From: Burkholderia sp. S171
Lineage (GTDB): Bacteria; Pseudomonadota; Gammaproteobacteria; Burkholderiales; Burkholderiaceae
Length of the DNA stretch: 36,912 bases
Assembly: GCF_009766085.1 (NCBI RefSeq)
Contig: NZ_LMUF01000043.1
Location: forward strand, 91,186-128,097
Reading direction: 5' to 3'
This document shows, in pieces, positions 23,947 through 32,203 of the stretch (its first letter is position 1; each line of letters begins with the position of its first letter). A program made the position numbers and the translations under genes. Below the pieces are notes generated by a model, which saw nothing but the letters and a program-made list of their open reading frames with translations, had not been told where the DNA came from and did no database searches.

Positions 23947-24876
23947 ATGGACATCCGGCTGTTGCGTTACTTCGCGGTGCTTGCCGACGAGTTGCATTTC
24001 GGCCGCGCAGCCGCGCGCCTGCACATCTCCCAGCCTCCTTTAAGCCAGCAAATCAGGCTGCTTGAAGAGGAGCTGGGCACGGCGCTTTTTACACGCTCGC
24101 AACATCGTGTCGAACTCACGGAGGCAGGGAAAACACTGAAGGAACAAGTGCCTTTAGTGTTCGCGCAGTTCGAACGTGCGATCGATCTGGCCCGTTGCGC
24201 GGGGCGTGGGGAAGTGGGGAACCTCGAGATCGGCATCATCAGTTCGGCCATGGTCGACGCCATTCCGCTCGCGCTGCGCGCCTTCGACGAACGTTATCCG
24301 GCCGTACGCTGGACATTGCACGAAATGACGCCCGCCGCGCAGATTCAAGCGCTGAAGGAGCACCGCCTGGACGTGTGTTTCTTTCGTATGACCCATGACG
24401 ACCCGGAGATCCAGAGTGAGGTGGTCGTGAGGGAATGTGCAATGGCCGTGCTGCCGCCGGGACACCGGTTCGCACAGAGACAGGAGATCGCGTTGAAGGA
24501 GTTGCACGCGGAGCGCTTCGTGTCGTTCGGCCTGACGCATTCGAAGCTTGCGAGGTTCTTACGGGACTGTTGTATTGACGCCGGGTTTACGCCGAAGATC
24601 GAGCAGGAGGTGGTTGAGGTGCAGACGTTGCTGTGCCTGGTGAGGCAAGGGCTTGGCGTGGCATTGGTGCCGTCCTCAGCGCAGCAGTTGACGACCGGCG
24701 GTGTGGTCTTCAAGCCGCTGAGCGGACAACCGCCGGAGGTGTCGCTCTATGCGCGCTTCCGGACCGGCGACACGTCGCCGGTGCTACGGCTGTTTCTCGA
24801 TACCGTGCGCCAGTGCGCCGAAGCACCTTCTACTGACACTCCTTTTACTCAAGGCTCTGTGCCACCAGCGCCTTGA
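23947..24876 (+). CDS. LysR-family transcriptional regulator, divergent from the ubiD/amidohydrolase operon
   Basis: The 309-aa protein has a standard LysR winged-helix at residues 1-60 (MDIRLLRYFAVLADELHFGRA, with SQPPLSQQIRLLEEELG). The inducer-binding domain follows at about 90-295 (GIISSAMVDAIPLALRAFDERYP, VRQGLGVALVPSS). It resembles BenM/CatR-type regulators, which respond to aromatic acids. It is divergent from the seven-gene catabolic operon and is the natural candidate for its inducer-dependent activator. Its last 32 bases overlap the 3' end of the convergent second LysR gene. Confidence 0.93.
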   Translation: MDIRLLRYFAVLADELHFGRAAARLHISQPPLSQQIRLLEEELGTALFTRSQHRVELTEAGKTLKEQVPLVFAQFERAIDLARCAGRGEVGNLEIGIISSAMVDAIPLALRAFDERYPAVRWTLHEMTPAAQIQALKEHRLDVCFFRMTHDDPEIQSEVVVRECAMAVLPPGHRFAQRQEIALKELHAERFVSFGLTHSKLARFLRDCCIDAGFTPKIEQEVVEVQTLLCLVRQGLGVALVPSSAQQLTTGGVVFKPLSGQPPEVSLYARFRTGDTSPVLRLFLDTVRQCAEAPSTDTPFTQGSVPPAP

Positions 24877-25738
24877 GCGTCTCCACCACGTCCGCCACCC
24901 TCTCGCGTTTGCCTTGCGGCCACACCGCGTACAGGTTGTAGTGGGTTGGAATGGCGACCTCGGTCAGCACCACCAGTTGCCCTGCACGCAGCGCATCCGC
25001 CGCGAGCAGACCCCGTGCGAGTCCGGCGCCTACGCCCGCTGCCATGGCTTCAATCAGGCTCGCCGCGTTGTCGAACACGGCGAGCGTGTTCGAGGGTTCG
25101 AGCGCCGCCAAGCCAGCCGCTTCGAGCCACGGAATCCATGAACGCTTTGTATAGCCGAGCAGCGGCAACTCAAGCACCGCTTCGGGCGCGAGCGGCAAAC
25201 TCAGGCCGAATTTTTTTACCAGCGCCGGTGAGGCCATGACCGTCAACCGGTCGCTGCACATCAACTTGTTTTCATAGCCCTCCCATTCACCGTAGCCGTA
25301 TCGCAATGCGATGTCGGCGCGTTCGAACGCCGTGCGCTCGTGGCGAGGCGTGGACAGCACAGTCAGCGCACGTCCGTCCAACGCTTCGATCAGCGCTGCC
25401 AGGCGGGAGCTAAGCCAATGTTGCGACAACTCTGGATCCACGTCGAGCGTAAGGGAATGTGCGACCGGCCGCTCCTGCACGGAGGACAACGCGCGGTCGA
25501 TCTGCTCGAAGCCGTCGCCAAGCAGGTTGGCGAACAGCACGCCGGCGTCGTTGAGCATCACGCGCCCATTCTTGCGTTCGAATAACGGCTGCCCGACGAA
25601 TTCCTCCAGCGTCCGGATTTGTTGACTGATCGCGCTATGCGTGAGGTCGAGCTGCCTTGCAGCACTCGAAAAGCTGCCGCCGCGCGCCGCGTTGAGGAAG
25701 GCCTGCATCGACTGGATGGAAGGGTAGCGTTTGAACAT
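24845..25738 (-). CDS. LysR-family regulator (GcvA-like), divergent from the molybdenum hydroxylase genes
   Basis: The 297-aa product has a GcvA-type helix-turn-helix (YPSIQSMQAFLNAARGGSFSS, SAISQQIRTLEEFVGQPLF) and an inducer domain with the DIALRYGYGEWEG segment typical of that subgroup. The start at 25738 faces the IorA-like gene at 25854 across 115 bp, so it probably controls that pair and itself. Its 3' end overlaps the convergent LysR gene. Confidence 0.92.
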   Translation of the reverse strand: MFKRYPSIQSMQAFLNAARGGSFSSAARQLDLTHSAISQQIRTLEEFVGQPLFERKNGRVMLNDAGVLFANLLGDGFEQIDRALSSVQERPVAHSLTLDVDPELSQHWLSSRLAALIEALDGRALTVLSTPRHERTAFERADIALRYGYGEWEGYENKLMCSDRLTVMASPALVKKFGLSLPLAPEAVLELPLLGYTKRSWIPWLEAAGLAALEPSNTLAVFDNAASLIEAMAAGVGAGLARGLLAADALRAGQLVVLTEVAIPTHYNLYAVWPQGKRERVADVVETLKALVAQSLE

Positions 25739-25758
25739 ACCTGTTAGTCGGACTGACG

Positions 25759-25798
25759 GCCGTTAGAAGAAATTGTCGCTGGCGCGGGATTTAACGGC
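25759..25798. promoter_or_regulatory. Inverted repeat between the LysR and hydroxylase genes
   Basis: GCCGTTA (25759-25765) and TAACGGC (25792-25798) are 7-bp inverted arms separated by 26 bp, central in the 115-bp divergent gap. The spacing is longer than a normal LysR T-N11-A box, so it may be two half-sites for a tetramer or chance. Confidence 0.3.
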
Positions 25799-25853
25799 TT
25801 TCAATAATCGGCGCGACGGCTGGACAACAAGCGACAAGCGAAGGGAGACACCC

Positions 25854-26330
25854 ATGATCGAGATTATCGTCAACGACGAGCGGCATACGCTCGACAATGT
25901 ACCGGAAGACATGCCGCTGTTGTGGGTGTTGCGCGACCGCCTGAAACTCACCGGCACGAAGTTCGGTTGCGGCGGCGGATTTTGCGGCGCATGCACGGTG
26001 CACCTCGACGGTAATGCGATGCGCTCATGTGTGCTGCCGGTCGGGGCGATAGCGGGGCATCGCATCACGACCATCGAAGGTTTGTCGAAGACCGGCGAGC
26101 ATCCGTTGCAGCGCGCATGGGTTGAAGAGGACGTGCCGCAATGCGGTTATTGCCAGCCCGGGCAGTTGATGTCAGCAGCGGCGTTCCTCAACGGCAAACC
26201 TGAAGTCAACGACGAAACGATCACCGCGGCCATGTCGGGCAACGTGTGCCGCTGCGGCACTTATGCGCGTATTCGAAGGGCGATCAAACGCGCCGCTCCC
26301 GAACTCCTGTCGCCAAAGAAGGAGGCATGA
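25854..26330 (+). CDS. (2Fe-2S) subunit of a xanthine-oxidase-family molybdenum hydroxylase (IorA-like)
   Basis: This subunit carries two [2Fe-2S] clusters that take electrons from the molybdenum site. The ATG at 25854 (AAGGGAGA upstream) gives 158 aa. The plant-type cluster cysteines are C39, C44, C47 and C59; the second cluster has C97, C100, C132 and C134 (QCGYCQPGQ, CRCGTY). The length and lack of an FAD domain match IorA of isoquinoline 1-oxidoreductase and related aldehyde dehydrogenases. Its stop overlaps the start of the large-subunit gene. It is likely controlled by the divergent LysR gene. Confidence 0.93.
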   Translation: MIEIIVNDERHTLDNVPEDMPLLWVLRDRLKLTGTKFGCGGGFCGACTVHLDGNAMRSCVLPVGAIAGHRITTIEGLSKTGEHPLQRAWVEEDVPQCGYCQPGQLMSAAAFLNGKPEVNDETITAAMSGNVCRCGTYARIRRAIKRAAPELLSPKKEA

Positions 26331-28609
26331 TGCGCGACGCAAGCAAACCGGCGGTGACGCTGGTCGAGTCTCGTGAGGTCTCCCGCCGACGCTTCCTGAA
26401 GCAGAGTTCGGCATTACTCGCCGCAGGCGTTGCCGTCGGCTTTCGTCTGCCCGATGCCCGGGCGGACGAAGCATCAGGCATTGCTGCGTCAACGAGCGCG
26501 ACCAACGAATTCGAGCCCAACGCATGGGTCCGCGTATTGCCCGACGATACGATCAAACTCGTGGTTCACAAACATGACTCGGGCACCGGAACGCGGACCG
26601 CGCTGGCAGCGATCGTGGCGGAGGAACTTGATGTCGACCCGTTCACGGTCGACGTGATCACGCCCGAAAATCCGTTCTACGCGGTCTACATTCATCCATT
26701 GTGGAAGGTGTTCTCAACGGGTGGCAGTACCAGCGTCTCGCTCGAATACGATCGCCTTCGAATGGCTGGCGCAACTGCAAGGGCAATGCTCGTTGCGGCT
26801 GCTGCCAACCAGTGGAACGTGCCGGTTGCATCGTGTTCGACGGCGAACGGGTATGTTGAACACGCAGCGAGCAGCCGGCGGGCGAACTACGGATCGCTAG
26901 CTGAAGCTGCGGCACGCGTTCCTGCGCCGAAGGACGTCGCGCTCAAGGACCCTGCGCAGTTCAAGTACATCGGCAAGTTGCAGAAGAAGCGCGGGGCGGC
27001 GCAGAAGGTCGCGGGGACGTTTCAATACAGCATCGACGTCGATCTGCCCGGCATGCTGGTTGCCGTGATCACGCGCGCGCCAGTGATTGACGCGCGCGTG
27101 CGCAGCGTCGATTCGTCCACCGCACTCAAAGTGCCGGGCGTGCGCGGCGTGATCGAGATTCCAGGGCGGCCGGATGTGCTGGGCGGCAATCAGGCAGGCG
27201 TCGCGATTCTTGCAGATGACTACTGGTCGGCGCATCAAGGACAGGCGGCGTTGCAGATCGAGTGGGACGACAGCCTCTTCGAAAGCTTCAACAGCGACGC
27301 GCTCGCAGGTCATCAGGCTGCGTGGCTCGACAGCCCGGCGGCGCACGTCGTGCCGACCATTCAATCGGGTGACGCGAAGACCGCGTGGACGCATCCGGCG
27401 CGCGTGATAGAAGCATCGTATTCGATGCCGTACAAAGCCCAGAACCCGATGGAACCCGTCAACGTCACCGCATGGGCAACGAAGGACGCCATCGCCTACT
27501 GGGGTGGTATCCAGGTCCCCTCAACGGCGCAAGAGGCCGCCGAAGTGATCGGTGGATTCAAGGGAGATCAGGTCACGGTGCACGAGCTTGTATCGGGCGG
27601 AAGCTTCGGCGCGCGCGAATCGAAATACTGGCTGTTCGAAGTCACCTACCTCGCGATAAAGACCGGCAAACCGGTCAAGCTGATGAATAGCCGCGAGACC
27701 GAAATGGGCGCGCTGTTTCATCACGCGGCTACGTACCATCGCGCGAAGGCGGTGCTCGACGAGCACGGCCGCCTGGCCGCGTTGCAATTGCGCGCCGTCT
27801 CGCCGGCTTCGCCGGAGCAATGGGAGCCGGGTTATTTCGATCGCGCGGATCGCATGGACTACAGCACCACCGAGGCTATCAACGCGCGCGAGTTCACGTA
27901 CTGCGCGCCGCATCTGGACATTGGCTGGGTGCGCCATGAAACGGGTGTCCCGACGGGCTGGTATCGGGCGGTCAGCTACATCTCCAATGTGTTCGCGGTC
28001 GAGTCGATCATCGATGAAGCGGCCCACCTCGGCAAACAGGATCCGTTGCTGTTCCGGCTGGCGAACATGCATGACGAGCCTCGCCATGCGGCGGTCGTCA
28101 GGCGAGCTGCGGAGCGCGCGGGATGGCATGACCCGCTGCCCGCAGGCGTGGCGCTGGGCATGGCGACCAATCAGGCCTACGGCAGTTATGTCGCGGTCGT
28201 CGCGCGTGTCGCGAAGAAGGATGGGGCGATCGTCATAGAGAAGCTCACCTGCGTGGCGGATTGCGGTCTGGCGGTTTCGCCCGGTGGCGTGGAGGAGCAA
28301 CTCTATGGTGGCCTGATGTGGGGCCTCGGACATGCGAGCTTCGACCAGATCGACATTCGCAATGGCCGCGTTGTGCAGCATAACTTCGATACGTATCGCG
28401 TGGCGCGGATGAGCGACATGCCGGCCGTCGATATCGAGATCGTGCAGGGGGACCCCGCCAAACCGGGGGGCGTAGGCGAGCTGTCGAGTCCTGCGGTGAC
28501 GCCGGCTATTGCCAATGCGATTTATCGTCTGACCGGGGAACGCAAGCGCTCGACTCCGTTTGATTTGCGCGATTTGCAGCACCGGAGCCATGACAAAAAA
28601 ACCGCATGA
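26330..28609 (+). CDS. Molybdopterin-binding subunit of a xanthine-oxidase-family hydroxylase (IorB-like), Tat-exported
   Basis: The large subunit hydroxylates an aldehyde or a carbon next to a ring nitrogen with water as oxygen source. Two adjacent ATGs (26327, 26330) follow AAGGAGG; I use the second for spacing, giving 759 aa. A twin-arginine signal is present (SRRRFLK at 18-24, then a hydrophobic stretch ending ARA), so the folded complex is probably exported. Family motifs include GGSFGARESKY, the PTGWYRAVSYISNVFAVESIIDE segment and the catalytic Glu717 in GGVGELSSPAVTPAIANA. No FAD subunit or cytochrome c subunit gene follows; a 14-bp-stem terminator closes the unit. Substrate unknown: N-heterocycle or aldehyde. 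Confidence 0.92.
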   Translation: MRDASKPAVTLVESREVSRRRFLKQSSALLAAGVAVGFRLPDARADEASGIAASTSATNEFEPNAWVRVLPDDTIKLVVHKHDSGTGTRTALAAIVAEELDVDPFTVDVITPENPFYAVYIHPLWKVFSTGGSTSVSLEYDRLRMAGATARAMLVAAAANQWNVPVASCSTANGYVEHAASSRRANYGSLAEAAARVPAPKDVALKDPAQFKYIGKLQKKRGAAQKVAGTFQYSIDVDLPGMLVAVITRAPVIDARVRSVDSSTALKVPGVRGVIEIPGRPDVLGGNQAGVAILADDYWSAHQGQAALQIEWDDSLFESFNSDALAGHQAAWLDSPAAHVVPTIQSGDAKTAWTHPARVIEASYSMPYKAQNPMEPVNVTAWATKDAIAYWGGIQVPSTAQEAAEVIGGFKGDQVTVHELVSGGSFGARESKYWLFEVTYLAIKTGKPVKLMNSRETEMGALFHHAATYHRAKAVLDEHGRLAALQLRAVSPASPEQWEPGYFDRADRMDYSTTEAINAREFTYCAPHLDIGWVRHETGVPTGWYRAVSYISNVFAVESIIDEAAHLGKQDPLLFRLANMHDEPRHAAVVRRAAERAGWHDPLPAGVALGMATNQAYGSYVAVVARVAKKDGAIVIEKLTCVADCGLAVSPGGVEEQLYGGLMWGLGHASFDQIDIRNGRVVQHNFDTYRVARMSDMPAVDIEIVQGDPAKPGGVGELSSPAVTPAIANAIYRLTGERKRSTPFDLRDLQHRSHDKKTA

Positions 28610-28630
28610 GGAACGCCGCGGGGGAGGCCG

Positions 28631-28668
28631 ACGCGACTGCCGTGACAACACCACGGCAGTCGCGTTTT
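28631..28668 (+). terminator. Rho-independent terminator after the hydroxylase genes
   Basis: ACGCGACTGCCGTG (28631-28644) pairs perfectly with CACGGCAGTCGCGT (28652-28665). The stem is 14 bp with a 7-nt loop and is followed by a short T run and a pyrimidine stretch. It lies 21 bp after the large-subunit stop and separates this unit from the GntR-led operon. Confidence 0.85.
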
Positions 28669-28725
28669 CCCCTAGCATTTGAAGGTTGACTAAGCGCCGC
28701 AACGGCACCAAACTTCTTCTTACTG

Positions 28726-28735
28726 TGTGATCACA
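28726..28735. promoter_or_regulatory. Candidate GntR operator palindrome
   Basis: TGTGATCACA is a perfect 10-bp palindrome about 30 bp before the GntR gene start, followed by a further GTCAC. FadR/VanR-type GntR regulators bind short palindromes in their own promoters, so autoregulation is plausible. A CRP-like site is an alternative. Confidence 0.45.
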
Positions 28736-28764
28736 GGTCACATATCTCGTAAGGAGCTGTTTAA

Positions 28765-29469
28765 TTGACAACACGTGAATCGAGCGCGGACGCGCTGCCG
28801 CTTGAGTTGGTGGCGCGCGAGACCATGGCGGGTCGCGTCTACGCGCAGTTGCGCGAGGCGATCATGACAGGACGCTTCGCCCCCGGTCAGGCGCTGAGCC
28901 TGCGTGGGGTTGCGGAAGCAGTCGGTTCATCGACCATGCCGGTGCGTGCCGCGCTCACGCGACTGCAAGCCGAAGGCGCATTGATCGACGGTCCAGGCCG
29001 CGCGCTCATGGTGCCGCCCATGACGCTCGACTTGCTAGAAGAACTGCGCGACGTGCGGATCGCCCTTGAAGGCTGCGTGGCGAAGCGGGCGGCATCACGG
29101 ATGACGAAGGACCATTTGAACGTACTGCAAGCGGTGTTCAACACAATGGATGTCCACGTGGAAGCGGGCGATGTACCCGCGTACCTGCGCAGCAATTTCG
29201 AATTCCACATAGCAATCTATACGCATGGGGCAAGCGACCTGACGCTTGCGACCATCCAGAATCTCTGGATGCGTATCGGCCCGTTCCTGAACCTCGTGGC
29301 ACCGGACATCCCGCATATGAGGTTGTCGATGGCGGCGCACCGCAAGATTGTCGATGCCCTCTGGAAGGGCGACGGAGAGGGCGCCCGAGCGGGCATAGAA
29401 GAGGACATCGGCGGCGCCGCTGCGGACTTGCAAGAACGCTTGCAGAGCAGGGAAGCGGCCAGGGCCTGA
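28765..29469 (+). CDS. GntR-family (FadR/VanR subfamily) transcriptional regulator
   Basis: The 234-aa product starts at a TTG with AAGGAG 8 nt upstream; the next in-frame ATG would cut into the DNA-binding domain, so TTG is preferred. The winged helix is at about 22-85 (GRVYAQLREAIMTGRFAPGQ, SSTMPVRAALTRLQAEGAL). An all-helical FCD effector domain follows, with ELRDVRIALEG and a metal-ligand-like set (NFEFHIAIY, MAAHRKIVDAL). It leads the operon of dehydrogenase, BKACE, hydrolase and ABC importer genes and is probably their substrate-responsive repressor. Confidence 0.93.
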   Translation: MTTRESSADALPLELVARETMAGRVYAQLREAIMTGRFAPGQALSLRGVAEAVGSSTMPVRAALTRLQAEGALIDGPGRALMVPPMTLDLLEELRDVRIALEGCVAKRAASRMTKDHLNVLQAVFNTMDVHVEAGDVPAYLRSNFEFHIAIYTHGASDLTLATIQNLWMRIGPFLNLVAPDIPHMRLSMAAHRKIVDALWKGDGEGARAGIEEDIGGAAADLQERLQSREAARA

Positions 29470-29528
29470 GCTTGATTTGAGCCTGCAAGTTGAGGCTGAG
29501 CTGCACTAAAAAAACGACGGAGACAAGC

Positions 29529-30335
29529 ATGTCGGTTCTACAGATGTTGAAACCGCACGCGGGGTTGCGCGTGCTGGTCACGGGCGGCGCGTCGGGTATC
29601 GGCCTGGTGATCGCGCGTGCTTTTGTCGATGCCGGGTCGCGCGTGCATGTCTGCGACTCGAGCCACGAAGCTATCGATTCGCTCAACGAAGCCGAACAAA
29701 GCGCCGAGATGAACGCGATCACCACGACGCTCGCGGACGTGTCGGACCGCGCGGCCGTCGACCGTGTTTTCGACGACGTGAACGCGCAGCTCGGCGGCCT
29801 CGACGTGCTGATCAATAACGCGGGGATTGCGGGCCCGACGGGCGGTATCGACGAGATGGACGCGGGTGACTGGGAGCAGACCGTCAACGTGAATCTCAAT
29901 GCTCAGTTCTACTTCGCACGCCGCGCTGTGCCGATGCTGCGCCAGGCGCGCGACGGTGGGTCGATCGTTGCGTTGTCATCGGTAGCGGGGCGGCTCGGAT
30001 ACGCGTACCGCACGCCCTATTCAGCGACCAAGTGGGCGGTTGTAGGCCTCATCAAGAGCCTGGCGATCGAGTTGGGGCCGGACAACATTCGCGTCAATGC
30101 TATCCAGCCGGGCATTGTGAAGGGGCCGCGCATTGAACGGGTGATCGCCGCACGCGCGGAACAGCTCGGTCTTTCCTATGAGCAAATGGAGAAAGAGTAT
30201 CTCGCGAAAATTTCTCTGCGCCGCATGACCACGCCGGAAGAAGTGGCTGCGACCGCGCTCTTCTTGTGCTCGCCGGGCGGCAGCGGTATCTCGGGCCAGG
30301 CGATCTCTGTGTGTGGCAACGTCGAAGTGCTCTGA
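29529..30335 (+). CDS. Short-chain dehydrogenase/reductase
   Basis: The 268-aa product is a classical SDR. It has TGGASGIG (18-25), NNAG (96-99), catalytic Ser150/151 region, and Y164-x3-K168 (YSATK). Asp43 at the end of the second strand points to NAD(H). The ATG at 29529 is preceded by CGGAG. The C-terminal ISGQAISVCGNVEVL is standard. It precedes a beta-keto acid cleavage enzyme by 29 bp, so it most likely oxidises a beta-hydroxy acid to the beta-keto acid that the next enzyme cleaves. Confidence 0.93.
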   Translation: MSVLQMLKPHAGLRVLVTGGASGIGLVIARAFVDAGSRVHVCDSSHEAIDSLNEAEQSAEMNAITTTLADVSDRAAVDRVFDDVNAQLGGLDVLINNAGIAGPTGGIDEMDAGDWEQTVNVNLNAQFYFARRAVPMLRQARDGGSIVALSSVAGRLGYAYRTPYSATKWAVVGLIKSLAIELGPDNIRVNAIQPGIVKGPRIERVIAARAEQLGLSYEQMEKEYLAKISLRRMTTPEEVAATALFLCSPGGSGISGQAISVCGNVEVL

Positions 30336-30364
30336 ACGCTTTTTATCGGACGAGGGCTGACAGC

Positions 30365-31297
30365 ATGGCAACGAAGCGTAAAGTTATTATTACCTGTGCT
30401 CCCACGGGCGCGATCCATACTCCGTCGATGTCACCGTATTTGCCGGTCACACCGCAGGAGATCGGCGACGCAGCACTCGCTGCGGCCAAAGAAGGCGCGG
30501 CAATCCTGCATCTGCATGCGCGAGACCCCATTGACGGCCGGCCCACGCAAGACCCCGCCGTGTTCCAGCAGTTCCTGCCGCGCATCAAGGCCGAGACCGA
30601 CGCGGTGATCAATATCACCAGCGGCGGCAGTCCGCACATGACGGTGGAAGAGCGGTTAAAACCGGCTCACCATTTCAAGCCGGAGGTGGCGTCGCTCAAC
30701 ATGGGCTCGATGAATTTCGGTCTCTATCCCATGCTCGACCGCTTCAAGGAATTCAAGCACGACTGGGAACGCGAGCATCTGGCGAATAGCCGCGACCTGA
30801 TCTTCAAGAACACGTTCAAGGACATTGAATACATCCTCACGTCATGCGGCGCGAACGGTACGCGTTTCGAGTACGAATGCTACGACATCTCGCACTTGTA
30901 CAACCTGGCGCATTTCGTTGATCGCGGCCTCGCGAAACCGCCGTTCTTCGTGCAAAGCGTGTTCGGCCTGCTTGGCGGTATCGGGCCGCATCCGGAAGAC
31001 CTCATGCACATGCGCCGCACCGCCGACCGTCTGTTCGGGAGCGATTACGTGTGGTCGATCCTGGGTGCCGGACGCCACCAGATTCCGCTTGCAACGCTGG
31101 GTGTGGCGCAGGGATCGAACGTGCGGGTCGGGCTTGAAGATTCACTCTGGATAGAGGCGGGCAAGCTGGCTGAATCCAGTGCTGCGCAGGTCGTGAAGAT
31201 TCGGCAGGTAATAGAAGGCCTGTCGCTCGATATTGCGACCCCGGACGAAGCGCGCGCCATGCTTGGGCTAAAGGGCGCGGACAACACGAATTTCTAA
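30365..31297 (+). CDS. BKACE family beta-keto acid cleavage enzyme (3-keto-5-aminohexanoate cleavage-like, DUF849)
   Basis: BKACE enzymes react a beta-keto acid with acetyl-CoA to give acetoacetate and a new acyl-CoA. The 310-aa product has the zinc ligands H49 and H51 (HLHARDP) and E258 (VGLEDS), plus the family blocks ITCAPTGAIHTPSMSPYLP, INITSGG and SILGAGRHQIPLATLG. Length is typical. It follows the SDR and precedes a lactonase-like hydrolase and an ABC importer, which places it as the central carbon-cleaving step. The substrate class cannot be assigned by eye; lysine-fermentation genes are absent, so it is not a true lysine-pathway Kce context. Confidence 0.93.
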   Translation: MATKRKVIITCAPTGAIHTPSMSPYLPVTPQEIGDAALAAAKEGAAILHLHARDPIDGRPTQDPAVFQQFLPRIKAETDAVINITSGGSPHMTVEERLKPAHHFKPEVASLNMGSMNFGLYPMLDRFKEFKHDWEREHLANSRDLIFKNTFKDIEYILTSCGANGTRFEYECYDISHLYNLAHFVDRGLAKPPFFVQSVFGLLGGIGPHPEDLMHMRRTADRLFGSDYVWSILGAGRHQIPLATLGVAQGSNVRVGLEDSLWIEAGKLAESSAAQVVKIRQVIEGLSLDIATPDEARAMLGLKGADNTNF

Positions 31298-31347
31298 GGT
31301 TGCCCTAGCGGGCGCAACTCCTTCAACCTTTGACGGCGGAGAGCAAC

Positions 31348-32124
31348 GTGGCTGTGTCGAAACTCAAGGTCGTAGCCATGCCTACGGGCTGGCTGACTGT
31401 CGACCGTTCATCGCAGATCTATGGCCGCTACTACGGCCAGCAGATCAAGGTCCCGGTGTGGTCGACGGCGATTGTAGGCGGTGACAAAAAGATTGTGGTG
31501 GATACCGGGATTCACGACCCCGGCTGGGTGTCGAGCTTCGTCTGTCCTTGTGAGCAGGCGCCGGAAGAGCGGCTTGAACGTGCGCTGAAAGAGTATGTGG
31601 GCTGGAATGCGGACGACGTGGATATTGTCATCAACACCCACCTGCACTACGACCATTCCGGCGGCAACACACTCTTCAAGAATGCACGTTTCGTGGTCCA
31701 GGCAAGCGAGTGGGAATACGCGGGCAGGCCGTTGCCGACGCAGTCGACGTTTTATCAGGAGTTCCTGATCGGCCGCGAACCGCTCGCCTATTTTCGCTGG
31801 CAATTCGTGCACGGCGTAGCCGATATTGCGCCCGGCGTGCGGGTTGTGCCAACGCCGGGACATACGCCGGGGCATCAATCGGTTGCGGTTGATACGGCCG
31901 ATGGCGTGGTCCTGATTGCCGGCGACTGCGCAAGCTGTATGGAGAACATCGTGGATCTGGTGCCGGTCGGCATTGTCCATGAGACGGCTGCTGAACTGGC
32001 TTCGCTCAAGCGTATCCGGCAGATTGCGGACTTCATCATTCCCGGTCACGACCCGAATGTCGTGGCGGGCTCTGCTGGCATTCAACTGCCCGCCAGCGCA
32101 CGCCTGAAGCACGTTGAAAGTTAG
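31348..32124 (+). CDS. Metallo-beta-lactamase-fold hydrolase (AHL lactonase-like)
   Basis: The GTG at 31348 with GGAG 7 nt upstream gives 258 aa; an earlier TTG has no ribosome-binding site. The di-metal motif HxHxDH is at 98-103 (THLHYDH), followed by TPGHTPGHQS, the GDCAS aspartate and a late GHD. The layout matches the N-acyl homoserine lactonase (AiiA/AttM) family. Given its neighbours, it more probably opens a lactone or ester in the substrate pathway than degrades signals. Quorum quenching is the alternative. It has no signal peptide, so it is cytosolic. Confidence 0.87.
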   Translation: MAVSKLKVVAMPTGWLTVDRSSQIYGRYYGQQIKVPVWSTAIVGGDKKIVVDTGIHDPGWVSSFVCPCEQAPEERLERALKEYVGWNADDVDIVINTHLHYDHSGGNTLFKNARFVVQASEWEYAGRPLPTQSTFYQEFLIGREPLAYFRWQFVHGVADIAPGVRVVPTPGHTPGHQSVAVDTADGVVLIAGDCASCMENIVDLVPVGIVHETAAELASLKRIRQIADFIIPGHDPNVVAGSAGIQLPASARLKHVES

Positions 32125-32203
32125 TAGTGCTGGTATTAGAAGAAATTAAGCAAGTATTGAAAAGTACGGGATCATATAACCATACGCAGGATCGGAGGAA
32201 GAC

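Noticed and set aside
27521..28774. Long open frame (417 codons) antisense to the molybdopterin-binding subunit gene
   Set aside because: Low-quality Arg/His-rich protein covering a strongly supported gene; no start signal.
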